Positions 36,201-45,000 of a stretch of 64,000 bases of DNA are shown piece after piece. Source of the stretch: Leucobacter chinensis (lineage in GTDB: Bacteria; Actinomycetota; Actinomycetes; Actinomycetales; Microbacteriaceae). The notes beneath the pieces were generated by a model that saw nothing but the letters and a program-made list of their open reading frames with translations, made no database searches and was not told where the DNA came from. The position numbers and the translations under genes were made by a program. Position 1 is the stretch's first letter. The number at the start of each line of letters is the position of its first letter. The stretch is taken from contig NZ_JAHQZR010000004.1 of the NCBI RefSeq assembly GCF_019049105.1, forward strand, positions 124,001 to 188,000, written 5' to 3'.

Positions 36201-37535
36201 ACGGTGACTCGTGATGCCGACGCTCAGGTCGCACTCGAGAACCATGCGGCAACATCGACCGCTGGTCTCAGCATCATCAAGGGAATCGCCGGCGAGGCAG
36301 CGACCGAGGTTGCGCCCGAAACCGAGTTCCCAATCACCGCGACGTGGATCGACGCCGCAGGTAACACTCAGTCGAAAGAGCTCACGATCAACGCGGTCAC
36401 TCCGACCGAGCTTGGCGAGGAGCTGCCCGCTGGCACCGTGGTCACGATTCGCGAGGGCGATCAGCCAGCGTTTGACACCGTGATCTGGGGCGAGATTGTC
36501 ATCTCGGGAACCGATGTCGTTGACGCTGGCGACGGTTCGGCAACCGTGACCGCTTCGACTCAGCAGAGCGACGCGACTCTCGTGACCGTGGTCAACGAGG
36601 CAACCTGGGCTCCAGGAACGTTCGGGATTGCGAAGACCGTCACCGGTATCGCGGCTGATCACGCTGACATTCCTGAAACCGTTACCGTGCAGGCAACCTG
36701 GTTCGATGACCAGCTTGAGCAGTGGATCTCAGAGCTCACCCTGCCGACCGACGGTACGAACGTCGCGCTTGGGCTCGACTTGCCACACGGCACCGTCGTG
36801 ACCCTCACCGAGGTCATGCCTGAGAACACCGATCGTCTGACCTGGGCGGCACCGGTGTGGAGCGGTGACGTGACGGTGAACGACGAGGGCAACGCTGTTG
36901 TCGTCGTGCAGGCAGCTGGTCATGCAGAGGTCTCGCTCACCAACACCGCGACCCCGCTGCTCGGCTCGGTTTCGATCACCAAGCAGCTCGAGGGCTCGGG
37001 AGCAGAGACGGTTGCTGACACCGTGGCCTTCCCGGTTACTGCGACCTGGATCGACATCATGGGTGAAGAGCAGGTGCGCGACCTCGAGGTTGTGAACGGC
37101 AAAACCACCGTTATCGATGGTGTTTCACTCGGAACGGTCGTCACCCTCGTCGAGGGCGAAACCGAGCTTGCGAGCGACCTTCACTGGAAGGGTGCAACGT
37201 GGGCAAGTGAGCAAGACGAAGTGGAGCTTGTTGCCGGCGAAAATGCCGAGGCAACGGTTCTCGTGACCGGCGAAGCCGGCGCGAACGCTGATCTCACGCT
37301 CACCAACACGATTGAGCAGGACGAGCCTGTTGTTCCCGTCGATAAGACCGACGAAGGTTCAAAGAAGCCGAAGGGTCCCGACGCGACCGTTTCTGACCCG
37401 AAGGGTCCCGACTCAAAGGGTCTTGCTATGACTGGCTCTGCGTTGAACGTCGCAGGGATCGTGCTTGCCGCGGCTGCCGCGCTGGGGGCCGGTTTCTGGC
37501 TGATGCGCCGCAAGACGCAGCGCAGCGACGTGTAG
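33255..37535 (+). CDS. Large LPXTG-like wall-anchored surface protein with six C-terminal Ig-like repeats
   Basis: 1426 residues from GTG 33255. A signal peptide spans residues 1-35 (VATLGIVGIIGAGLVSAP, cut after AMAA). An N-terminal adhesin-like region is followed by three related domains starting near 195, 339 and 501, each with a W-x-I/V-x-x-P/D-G-D/E-x-L motif. Six repeats of about 114-119 residues then start near 655, 774, 888, 1003, 1121 and 1237 (GTASITKKL, GQITVEKAV, GTFSLSKSV, AGLSIIKGI, GTFGIAKTV, GSVSITKQL), resembling DUF5979-type domains. A Lys/Pro-rich linker with repeated PKGPD leads to the sorting motif LAMTG (1390-1394), a transmembrane helix and RRK. A class E-type sortase would anchor it. 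Likely an adhesin or pilin-like protein; ligand unknown. No sortase gene is in the window. Confidence 0.88.
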   Translation: MKFGNRIVRRVVATLGIVGIIGAGLVSAPSVAMAAGPNLGIKVSDLKFTPDQEQIVVNDKLIVSGKWDATDANPQEGDTFTIALPRQLKATGLTSFPLKGEDAAGNEADWAICTVDSEKQLVTCAMTDVVSGLPYDVSGDFTFEITAVEATTEKDLTFTLNGVEVAVALPGGGGIDDGLKPLEPWSKRGQMNQDHWSMSWQIELPGDRLAGHDTVKVHEALTGNHALCEPVSVGFTQYRGDAATNQAASIAHEPGATDDEFTFVLTEPTGGWDEKSSYYITYTTCTPDGQIDPEGTEYGNEASVDVWGETSGVIGVTQDWNFKAQAHKSGHVRGGADRNGKMTWLVEADGDLFAGKDSFALVDELSGEHAFADDTVSSIRVFEQYGPSGTKRSEITDKLTVTDNGNTVKGSTKLDLNLAIKAGSEFAFKAHPYVYQVEYASFSTTDGLPAAGTSFSNRANIAGFNTEREVKAPGYKDEKEGWINGGDKPVVIDGVEHLPQTTLGWKITVPGERLKDVDSDLVVTDTLSDSQAVCLGTSEEIAKRLDLRVRAVDQVNEGGLKTVDLSDTVTAELDGNVITMRVPVPTLPAPQGGDVEGFSHEYQYVFDYKTCTATGGMDTPGTKYGNSATVAGKKYERSITQNSVGSGTGKGVARGTASITKKLASTPGAAFVPSDATFTVHAKEIDPSDRVVSEYDLTLPIDGSAVSGLNPRGNGWKIELSEVNMPSYPGVVFAAPKFVESTGVTVTDEGTKAVVELTPASNISVELVNTAELGQITVEKAVEGGAASLVKDEQTYQVTAKIDTSALGEDFPAQDDRTIELVAGTPVTLGDLPIGSVVTFSEAVPADSDLLTWSADPTIDPQTVEVTAEHVATPAKVSITNYVERTVGTFSLSKSVTGDQADNPAVPAEVTVTATWSQDGADHEKTLQLPTDGTAVSFGEELYVGTEVTLTETPLTDGDSIAWGAPTWSGTGVTVDGASAKVTVTRDADAQVALENHAATSTAGLSIIKGIAGEAATEVAPETEFPITATWIDAAGNTQSKELTINAVTPTELGEELPAGTVVTIREGDQPAFDTVIWGEIVISGTDVVDAGDGSATVTASTQQSDATLVTVVNEATWAPGTFGIAKTVTGIAADHADIPETVTVQATWFDDQLEQWISELTLPTDGTNVALGLDLPHGTVVTLTEVMPENTDRLTWAAPVWSGDVTVNDEGNAVVVVQAAGHAEVSLTNTATPLLGSVSITKQLEGSGAETVADTVAFPVTATWIDIMGEEQVRDLEVVNGKTTVIDGVSLGTVVTLVEGETELASDLHWKGATWASEQDEVELVAGENAEATVLVTGEAGANADLTLTNTIEQDEPVVPVDKTDEGSKKPKGPDATVSDPKGPDSKGLAMTGSALNVAGIVLAAAAALGAGFWLMRRKTQRSDV

Positions 37536-37577
37536 TTCGTACCCGCTGGGTGCGGTCGCCTCGGTGACCGCACGCAG

Positions 37578-37637
37578 CAACGACAAGTGGCCGTGCCCCT
37601 TTCCTCTTGCGAGGTGGGTCACGGCCACTTGTCGTTG
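37578..37637. terminator. Bidirectional terminator between adhesin and response regulator genes
   Basis: Eighteen-base arms at 37578-37595 and 37620-37637 are exact reverse complements (core AAGTGGCCGTG / CACGGCCACTT). TTTT follows a few bases after the right arm. The flanking genes converge here. Confidence 0.85.
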
Positions 37638-37645
37638 TACCGCTT

Positions 37646-38302
37646 TTAAATGTAGTGGTACTGCAGCGCGCGTACGACGAGCTGTGCAAGGTTGCTCGCG
37701 TGCAGTTTTTCGCGCAGGTGCTTAACGTGGGTCTGCACGGTCCATGCCGAAACGTGCTGTTGCATTGCGATCTCGGCGTATGTGAAGCCCTGAGTGACGA
37801 GAATGAGCGTATCGAGCTCGGCTCGCGTGAGTTCGGGGTTCTTCACGGGAGCGTCAGGCAGTCGGTCACCACTAATGACAATGTCTTGCGCGAGCGTTTT
37901 GAGCCAGCGTGGATCATCAGAGGTGACGGCGCTCACCACGACTGAACGCAGCGCCTCCTCCTGTGTCGTCTTGCGCACCACCGCGACCGCTCCTGCTTCG
38001 AGCGCGCGCCCGAGACCCGGTCCTGGAGCAATGGTCGTGAGTACGACGATTCGGGCCTCTGGGGTGGTCTCCCGAATTCGGTAGATCGTTTCGATGCCGC
38101 TGATGCCGGGGCCTAAATTGATGTCCATGAGCGTGATGTCGGGCTTGAGCTCGCTGTGGAGCGTAACGGCGTGCTCGCCTGAATGGGCGATAGCAACCGA
38201 ACTGGCATCCTGAAAAGCCAGCTGTAAGCCTCTCGTTGTCCAGTGATCGTCGTCAACGATCAAGATCGACAGCTCGTCGAGGGTGGGCACATATTTCAGC
38301 AT
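37646..38302 (-). CDS. LuxR/NarL-type response regulator
   Basis: 218 residues. The receiver domain has the acidic pair D17-D18 (LIVDDDH), phosphoacceptor D60 (LMDINLG) and the conserved Lys in VVRKTTQ. A LuxR-type helix-turn-helix fills the C-terminus (LTRAELDTLILVTQGFTYAE, then VSAWTVQTHVKHLREKL). It is the cognate partner of the kinase encoded upstream. The ATG overlaps the stop of a 72-codon secreted peptide gene (TAATG), so translation of the two is coupled. The adjacent adhesin gene is a possible target (inference). Confidence 0.92.
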   Translation of the reverse strand: MLKYVPTLDELSILIVDDDHWTTRGLQLAFQDASSVAIAHSGEHAVTLHSELKPDITLMDINLGPGISGIETIYRIRETTPEARIVVLTTIAPGPGLGRALEAGAVAVVRKTTQEEALRSVVVSAVTSDDPRWLKTLAQDIVISGDRLPDAPVKNPELTRAELDTLILVTQGFTYAEIAMQQHVSAWTVQTHVKHLREKLHASNLAQLVVRALQYHYI

Positions 38303-38520
38303 TACAGACAGTACTTTCGGTACTTCTTGACGTCAGTGATGCGCCACACGATGCACTGAGAAGGCTTCGCCCGCAGTACAGGCTCCGCGGCGAGTACACC
38401 AGCTACACCGGCGAGTACCTCTGTTTGCGATGTGTCAGAGAGGGGTTCTGCCTCGGCCGAAGAGAACGGTGCCCCCGAGAGGGGCAGCAAGAGCAAGGCG
38501 AGCGACGTCAAGATCTTCAT
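38302..38520 (-). CDS. Small secreted peptide with two cysteines, inside the two-component operon
   Basis: A 72-residue open frame between kinase and response regulator. Residues 1-24 form a clear signal peptide (MKILTSLALLLLPLSGAPFS, cut after AEA). The mature part would be about 48 residues, acidic first and then basic and aromatic, with C56 and C71 near the C-terminus (QCIVWRITDVKKYRKYCL). It starts 12 bases after the kinase stop and ends in a TAATG overlap with the response regulator, which supports real translation, although the ribosome site is poor. No family is recognised. It could be an exported signal, an accessory sensor subunit or a small wall-associated peptide. Confidence 0.6.
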   Translation of the reverse strand: MKILTSLALLLLPLSGAPFSSAEAEPLSDTSQTEVLAGVAGVLAAEPVLRAKPSQCIVWRITDVKKYRKYCL

Positions 38521-38532
38521 AGTGGTATCTCA

Positions 38533-39795
38533 TCACACAGCTGAGCCGCCGGCCATACCCGATTCAAGCGATGTTGGGCGCTTTCTTGTGACGGGAATGC
38601 GCACGGTCACGGTAAAGATGCGGTCGGTGCTTGACGCCTCGCAGGTTCCCCCGAACTCTTGCGCTCGACGCGCGAGGCTCTGCGGTTTTGCGAGGCTTTG
38701 GGTCGAAATTGGATTTGTTGCGACCGCCTGAACGAAAGTGCCGTGCTCCTCGCGATTTTCGCTGAGCGTAATAGAACAACCAGTACGCTCGCTCGAGTGC
38801 TTCACAATGTTCGTGACGAGCTCGCGAGCAATGAAGAGGAGCTGGCGGTCGGTAGCTGCACTGTATCGGGGCAGGGAGCCCACGACGGTGAGATCTATCT
38901 CGTACCCTCCGGCCTTGGCCGACGCGATCATTGATGCGAGTGCCTCTTCGAGACTGAGCGTCGTGTGGTGTTCGGTTGAAAGGTCGAGTGCGCCCTCGCG
39001 GAGCCCGAGTAGCAGCGAGCGCAGTTCAAGCTGACTCTGTTCGTTGATAGCACTGAGCTCATCGAGCATGCTTGCCACTTTGGTGTCGGTATTTTCGTGC
39101 GAGATCACGCGAATGGCCGCAGACTGTGTTGCGAGACTGTGCGAGACGGTGTCGTGCGTGTCAATGATGAAGGCGACCCTGAGCCGCTGCAATTCTTGTT
39201 CGTGCGCGATCGCCAGTCGCTCACGCTCATGAATCGCGAGGTTAATGCGGTTTTCGAGAAAGTAAGCCGAAACGCCGAGTATCCACGCTGCACCCGTCAC
39301 GAGTGCGAGCTCGGCGAGGGGCGTTGCGAGACTCGCTTGCAAAAACTCTTCACCGATCGCGAGAGTAAAAAAGAGGCCTGTGTACAGCAGCGCTGGCCAC
39401 GGGCGGCCGTGGGCCACGAGCACCGTGATGGGCAGCAGGATCGAGAGTTGAAAAGGATTGATCAGGTCGGGGTAGAGCAGCATGTGAGCCGCATACAGAC
39501 CGAGCGCGACCGCGGTTACGCTGACGGGAAAGAACGGGGCTACCGCGAGTAGTACGGCCGAGAGATAAAAAAGAATGAGTGCCACCGGCTCGGTGCTCTC
39601 GGGGCTGCCGAAGAGATCAATGATGAAGAAGAGGAGCGCAAAAGCGCGCAGAGGAATATCGACGATGCGGTTGCCAAGTAGGGCACGCATGATCCGCCCA
39701 GAGGTGCCTTGATCGTTCATAGCCGCTCTTCTGATACGCCCCGGGTCGAGCGAGAACGAGCTCGGTTGGGGCAGGCCCGTTTTGCCTAGCGCCAC
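38533..39795 (-). CDS. Membrane sensor histidine kinase (HisKA_3/NarL-partner type)
   Basis: 420 residues from GTG 39795, which follows GGGAGA by a few bases; ATG 39720 (395 residues) is an alternative. Five or six transmembrane helices span about 47-182 with no large external domain. The dimerization helix carries the phospho-acceptor H214 (IDTHDTVSHSLATQSAA). The ATP-binding domain has an N-box (ARELVTNIVKHS) but no DxGxG, and the usual glycine-rich GxGL segment reads SLAKPQSLARRAQEF, so catalysis may be weak. The kinase, small peptide and response regulator form one operon. A TACACT -10 lies at 39839-39834. The signal is unknown; short membrane-only sensors often respond to envelope stress (inference). 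Confidence 0.85.
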   Translation of the reverse strand: MALGKTGLPQPSSFSLDPGRIRRAAMNDQGTSGRIMRALLGNRIVDIPLRAFALLFFIIDLFGSPESTEPVALILFYLSAVLLAVAPFFPVSVTAVALGLYAAHMLLYPDLINPFQLSILLPITVLVAHGRPWPALLYTGLFFTLAIGEEFLQASLATPLAELALVTGAAWILGVSAYFLENRINLAIHERERLAIAHEQELQRLRVAFIIDTHDTVSHSLATQSAAIRVISHENTDTKVASMLDELSAINEQSQLELRSLLLGLREGALDLSTEHHTTLSLEEALASMIASAKAGGYEIDLTVVGSLPRYSAATDRQLLFIARELVTNIVKHSSERTGCSITLSENREEHGTFVQAVATNPISTQSLAKPQSLARRAQEFGGTCEASSTDRIFTVTVRIPVTRKRPTSLESGMAGGSAV

Positions 39796-40044
39796 TCTTC
39801 TCCCTGCACATCGTGATTTTGGCCGTTAGGGACAGTGTACAGCCGAGCTTTGCTACCGCCCTCGCGGCGGTGCGTTGGCAAGATCACCGAAACGAGTGAT
39901 TCGATCAGCAGCCACCCCGTCATAGCCTTGGTTGAAACTGACGAGAGGGGTCGCGATGCGAGGGCAACCACCGCGAAACACGCGGCGCCTGAGCGTTTGC
40001 CCTCTTTGAGACGCTGAATAGACAGGAAGGTTGGGTCTCGCTTC

Positions 40045-40269
40045 ATGAACGCAGCCGTTACACAGTACGTTCTCGTGTTGCTGGGGCTCTTCACACTCGC
40101 GCTTATCGCCGTCAAAGTGATGGATCTCGAGAGTAGTTCACCCTGGCGGCTTGTTCCCTACCTCGCGGCACTTGCAGCGGTTGTGCTCTACTCGGCATTC
40201 ATGTTTGCGCGCAGTCGCAAGGCTCAAAGAGCACGTCGCGATCGGGCGATGAGCGACGTGAGGCTCTGA
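40045..40269 (+). CDS. Small two-helix membrane protein, unknown function
   Basis: 74 residues: two transmembrane helices (about 8-24 and 36-54) and a very basic tail (RSRKAQRARRDRAMSDVRL). A promoter with TTGCCC (39997-40002), 16 bases and TAGACA (40019-40024) precedes it, though the GGAAGG ribosome site is about 14 bases from the ATG. It is not a recognised family. It is followed by a tandem pair of CCGTAACGATCT units at 40274-40309. A longer open frame on the other strand lacks any membrane or domain character and is rejected. Confidence 0.5.
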   Translation: MNAAVTQYVLVLLGLFTLALIAVKVMDLESSSPWRLVPYLAALAAVVLYSAFMFARSRKAQRARRDRAMSDVRL

Positions 40270-40348
40270 GCCCGTAACGATCTGAGCCCCGTAACGATCT
40301 AAGCGACCTAACGCCTGAACCCCGTCAGGTTCTCAGCTGTGTGAGGTG

Positions 40349-41287
40349 TTAAGCGACGCGGGCGTGCTCGGGGCACGAAGCGTCAAGGTGCTTCTCGCAC
40401 ACGACGAAGCGAGTGCGGCATGAACGATCGGTGCAGTTTGCGACGGTCTTCGACGGCGTGCCACACTCCTGGCACGCGCCAATGACGGCAGCACCGGGCG
40501 CGAAATCCATGGTCTCCCGCCCGTCAAACACGGCGAGCGATCCCTCCCACAGGCCATCGTTGCCAAAGGCTTCGCCGTAGCGAACGATGCCGCCGTCGAT
40601 CTGATACACCTCTGAGAAACCGCGCTCGGCCATTGCTGCCGAAAGAATTTCGCAGCGGATCCCTCCGGTGCAATACGTCACCACTGGGCGATCTTTAATG
40701 TCGTCGTACACGCCACTTTCGATCTCGGCAATGAAGTCGTGCGTCGTGCGCACGTCGGGCACGATTGCACCCTTAAACTTGCCGATCTCGGCCTCCCACG
40801 CATTGCGGCCGTCAAAGAAGACGACGTCATCGCCACGGGCCTCGACGAGATCGTTGACGGCCTGAGGCGTCAGTCGTGATCCGCCGCCAACGACACCACG
40901 CTCGTCAACAACCGTCTCTGCGGGAATGCCGAAGGCGACGAGTTCGTCGCGCACCTTGACGCTGAGCTTCGGGAAGTCGCGTGAGGTGAGCCACGGAACG
41001 CTTCGGTCGACGCCCTTAAAAATATCGGGCTCTGGCTCTTCAAAGCCCGTGCCGTCACTCCACTTGACGTCGATGCCAGCGAATGCTGGGTGCTCCTGCG
41101 TTTTGCGAAGGTAGATCTTGCAGGCATCGAGCTCGCCGCCAACGGTTCCATTGATGCCGTGGCGTGAGATGATGATGCGGCCTCGAAGCCCGAGCCGCTC
41201 GCAGAGCTCGCGTTGCCACAGGCGCATCGCCTCGGGGTCAGCCACGGGGGCAAACGCGTAGTACAGCAGAATCTTTGAGTGGGCCAT
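40349..41287 (-). CDS. trhO: tRNA uridine(34) hydroxylase (rhodanese-like TrhO/YceA)
   Basis: 312 residues from ATG 41287. An N-terminal acylphosphatase-like domain ([16 protein letters not shown]) precedes the rhodanese domain with active-site C206 in [13 protein letters not shown]-terminal segment holds six cysteines ([14 protein letters not shown], then CTDRSC and C-x8-C-like spacing), probably zinc binding. TrhO hydroxylates U34 of tRNA to 5-hydroxyuridine with O2. The start is confirmed by TAAAAT at 41300-41295, seven bases before the ATG, so the mRNA is probably leaderless. An upstream in-frame codon three residues earlier lies inside that spacer and is rejected. Confidence 0.92.
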   Translation of the reverse strand: MAHSKILLYYAFAPVADPEAMRLWQRELCERLGLRGRIIISRHGINGTVGGELDACKIYLRKTQEHPAFAGIDVKWSDGTGFEEPEPDIFKGVDRSVPWLTSRDFPKLSVKVRDELVAFGIPAETVVDERGVVGGGSRLTPQAVNDLVEARGDDVVFFDGRNAWEAEIGKFKGAIVPDVRTTHDFIAEIESGVYDDIKDRPVVTYCTGGIRCEILSAAMAERGFSEVYQIDGGIVRYGEAFGNDGLWEGSLAVFDGRETMDFAPGAAVIGACQECGTPSKTVANCTDRSCRTRFVVCEKHLDASCPEHARVA

Positions 41288-41395
41288 AGTGCACATTTTA
41301 CGCTACGTGCTCTGCGAGTGGCGTGTCAGCTGCTCGCGCTATGGTGATTGCTGAAGGGGCGGTGCCGCCCCGATCGACGAGTGTAAGGAGAAGCG

Positions 41396-41941
41396 ATGAC
41401 TTTTGACCCGAAAGCACACGGCCTCATCAACCCCTATGCCCTCATGCGGGCAGTGCCGAGTTTTACGCTCACAAGCACCGATATTCAGCACGGTGAGCCC
41501 CTGCCTAAAGAGACGTACGGCGCCTTCGATAACGCGTCACCTCAGCTGAGCTGGGCCGACTTTCCCGCCGAGACACAGAGCTTTGCGGTGACCTGTTACG
41601 ATCCTGATGCCCCTACGGGCTCTGGCTTCTGGCACTGGGCCGTCGCCAATATTCCCGCTACAACGACCTCGCTGCCGAGCGGGGCTGGGGCGCCCGACAG
41701 CACCCTCCTGCCTGAGGGCGCCATTACGCTACCGAACGAGATGCGTGAACCCGCATTCACGGGTGCCGCGCCTCCGGAGGGCACTGGCGTGCACCACTAC
41801 TGGTTCGCGGTGCACGCACTCTCGGTACCGCACATCGACATCGACCCTCAAGCAACTCCCGCGGCTCTGGGGTTCACGATGCGTGATGTGACACTGGCCC
41901 GCGCGGTCATTGTTGCTACCGGTGAGTACCAGGGCGACTAA
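41396..41941 (+). CDS. YbhB/YbcL-family Raf kinase inhibitor-like (PEBP) protein
   Basis: 181 residues of the phosphatidylethanolamine-binding protein fold. Conserved segments are SFTLTSTDI, FDNASPQLSW, CYDPDAPTGSGFWHWAV with the DPDxP and GxxxH residues of the ligand pocket, and GVHHYWFAVHAL. A good AAGGAG site lies before ATG 41396. The molecular role of bacterial PEBP proteins is poorly defined. It is next to, but divergent from, trhO and is probably monocistronic. Confidence 0.9.
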   Translation: MTFDPKAHGLINPYALMRAVPSFTLTSTDIQHGEPLPKETYGAFDNASPQLSWADFPAETQSFAVTCYDPDAPTGSGFWHWAVANIPATTTSLPSGAGAPDSTLLPEGAITLPNEMREPAFTGAAPPEGTGVHHYWFAVHALSVPHIDIDPQATPAALGFTMRDVTLARAVIVATGEYQGD

Positions 41942-42021
41942 CACCGGGCCTGCATGAAACCCGAAGCTCTCTTTCAGGGTGTTACCGCGGTTTCGAGAGG
42001 CCCGCGAAATACAGTGGAACC

Positions 42022-45000
42022 ATGCAGGTGACAGAATCGGCGATGCTCTGCCTCGAATCTTGGCGAGGCAGAGTTATCGCTGCACGCCAGAAGGCGGGTG
42101 GCGGCGCTCCCAAGACACTCTTGAGCGGAGTGAGGGAAGACCCCGGTGCCTTCGACTTCGTGCGCGACATTTTCGACTATGTCGAGCTGCCTCAAGACGC
42201 CTTTGCGGCGGCGTTGGGCTTGCACGAACTCTCGCAGGAGGCGCCGGAATCGCTGCCCGCGAGGTTACGGCTCGCGTTGCGTGTCGGCGGTATCGCTTCG
42301 TTTGGGCTGCCATGGGGCATCCTTCCGGTGGTGAAGAAGCGCTTTCACGCTCACCTTGACGAGATATTGCTCGCGAGCGAGCTTCCTGGGCTTCCCGGAG
42401 GCCCTGAGGCGAGCGGTGAAACGGGTGCGCCGGTGAAAGCGCCAGCTGGGCTGAAGGGCCTCCCAGAGAACGCCGACCTTGAACTGCACGGTGCCCCAAT
42501 CGCGGGCCCCGCCGGCGTGCAGCGAGAGGTCGAACGCTTGAGAGCGCTCGTGCGACTCGGTGGTGTGAAGCGATTGAGCGTTTCGCCTGCACGGTTTATA
42601 ACGGGCAACGCCGAGTGGCTGCTCGACGAACTGCCCACTGCGATTAGTGATGCGCTGCACACATTCCTTGCCGAGTGCGATGACCATGGCGTCGCGGTCA
42701 CCTTCGTCGCTCGTAGCTACGCTGAGGCGCTCGCCATGCCCGGTATCGTGCGGGCAGTGCACCTTGACGCGCGTTGTGGCACGCCTCTCATTGGGGTAGA
42801 GGTGCTCGCCGAACTGCCAGAGAGCGTTGGCATCATTCGAGAGCTCGCCGAGGTGGCCGAGGCTACAAGACCGCTCGAGGTGAGGCTCACCACTCGAAGC
42901 ATTGCACGAGAAGCAACGATTGACTCCCTTGAGCGTGGCCTCGCGGTTCCCGTCATTAGCGAGCCTGAAGAGCGAGATGCTGCTTGGCTTCGTGCGGTTG
43001 ACGAGCTCTTATCGTCAGCTGGTGACGGGGCGCTCTTGCCGGTATTCGCGAGCGAAGATGCCGCGCTGCTTGCCGTCGCCCAGGTGCTCACCCAACAGCA
43101 CCGCGCTGGATCGACCCTGCAGGTGGCCGTCTACCGGGGTAGGGTGCCAGAGCTCGAGGCCGTGCTTCAAGCAAGCGGCTCCAACGTGCGGGTCATGACC
43201 CCGGTGGTCACCCCGGCCGAGTTTGCTCACGCTTTGCCTGAGGTTCTTGAAACCCTCTCGCTCGTTGCCTCAGACCACTCGCCGCTCGCGACGACCGAAC
43301 GGGTCTGGAACGAAGCAGGGCAGGGTATCTCACCCGAGGTGCGGCAGCGCATCGAGACACTGCAAGAACTTGCGGGGGGCGAAGCACCCGCAAGCCACCG
43401 TCTGCAAGACCGGTCACGTGAGTGGGAACCGAGTGAGCGTGATTCGCCACTCATGTACCGCCCGCCCGCTGACGCGCATCGCTTCGACACTGGAGGCCTT
43501 ACCGCTCAGGTCATGCAGTTGCACCGTGATGCGGGTGCCCGCCCGAGGGTGCACACCGATGCGCCCCAGCGAGTTCCGCTTACCTCTGACACCGGGTTTG
43601 CCTGCGAACCAGATACAGATGTGGCTCAGAAGCGCAACCGCGGCTGGGTGCTTGCTCAGGTGGCGCGGGCAAAGCACAGCGAGATTGGCGTTGCGGCGGC
43701 TGAAGCAGCCCAAACCGGAGCCTGGGCCCTTGACACGGTAATCGAGCGCGCCGCGAAGGCGGGAGCGCTCTGGGCTGGCTGGGCACACGCTGACCGTGCG
43801 ACAACGGTGAGACGCGGATCGCTCGCGCTCGTCGCCGCGAGAGATCGTCTCATTGAAGTGCTCGTCGCTGAGCGCGGCAGCCCGTTGCCTGAGATTGACG
43901 GCGAGGTTGGGTACGCGATCGACAGTGCGAGGTATCTCGCGAGCCGGGCAGAGGGGTTGCGCACTGTGCGCGGGGCGACATTCGCGCCTCAACGGCTCTC
44001 GCTCATTGCAGTCGACGAGCACACTGCATTTGGTGAGCTCGCAGAGATGGTTTTCGCAGTGTTGAGCGCCGGTTCGGGGGTCGTGATTGCCGCCCACCCG
44101 ACGCTCGCGAGAACCGTGAGCGTGCTGCTTGAAGAGCTGAGCCACGCGGGGCTTCCCGAGGCGACGACGACGCTGATGACGCCTGGGCCAGGCGAGACTT
44201 TTGACGAATTCGTGTTGCGCGTGACCGAGCGGTCAGAGTTCGTGCAGGGCATGTATGTGGTTTCGAGTGAACTCGCGAGGGCGGTTCAGCGTCGTGCACC
44301 TTCGTTGCGCCGCGACATTCGCGTGCGTTCGCACGCAACGGTGACGGTGACGCAGAGCGCCGACGCGCTCGCCGCAGTGCCAACGATCGTGCGCTCGGCG
44401 TTCGCCGGTGCTGGTGGCCACCACCGCTCGGCGCGTGCCATCGTGCTCGTGGGAACGCTTGCTCGTTCAGACGCGTTTCTCGACACGCTTGCCGATGCCG
44501 TGAATGCGGTGGTCGTCGGGCACAGTGGAGCATCAGAGGCTTCGGCAATGGAACTCACGATGGGCCCGTTGCCTGCTCCGCCGAGCCCAGCTGGACTGAG
44601 AGCGCTCACGACACTCGCGCAGGGTGAGAGCTGGCTCGTGCAACCGCGACAGCTCGATCGCGAGGGCCTGCTCTGGTCGCCCGGCGTGCGAGTTGGAGTG
44701 CGCCCAGATGCCGAGTTCTGGGCTGACTCGGTTGGGGTTCCGGTGATTGGCGTTGTGCGTGCCGTCAGTATGCATGACGCACTCGTGAAGCAGGGTGAAA
44801 TTGGCGGCAGAGCGACCGCAGCCCTCTGGTCACTGGACGGCGAAGAGATCGTTTCTTGGCTCGAGAGCACCAAGGCGGCGGCGCTCGCCGTTAACCGTGG
44901 CACGACCGGTGCGCGGGTCGAGCGGTTTCCCTCTGGGGTGTGGCATAACGCCCAGAGCACCTGGCAGCCCCTCGCGGGCGGCCCCCATCGGCTTATTCCT

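Noticed and set aside
39786-40115. 109-codon - strand frame before the kinase gene
   Set aside because: No ribosome site or domain; overlaps the small membrane protein and the kinase promoter.
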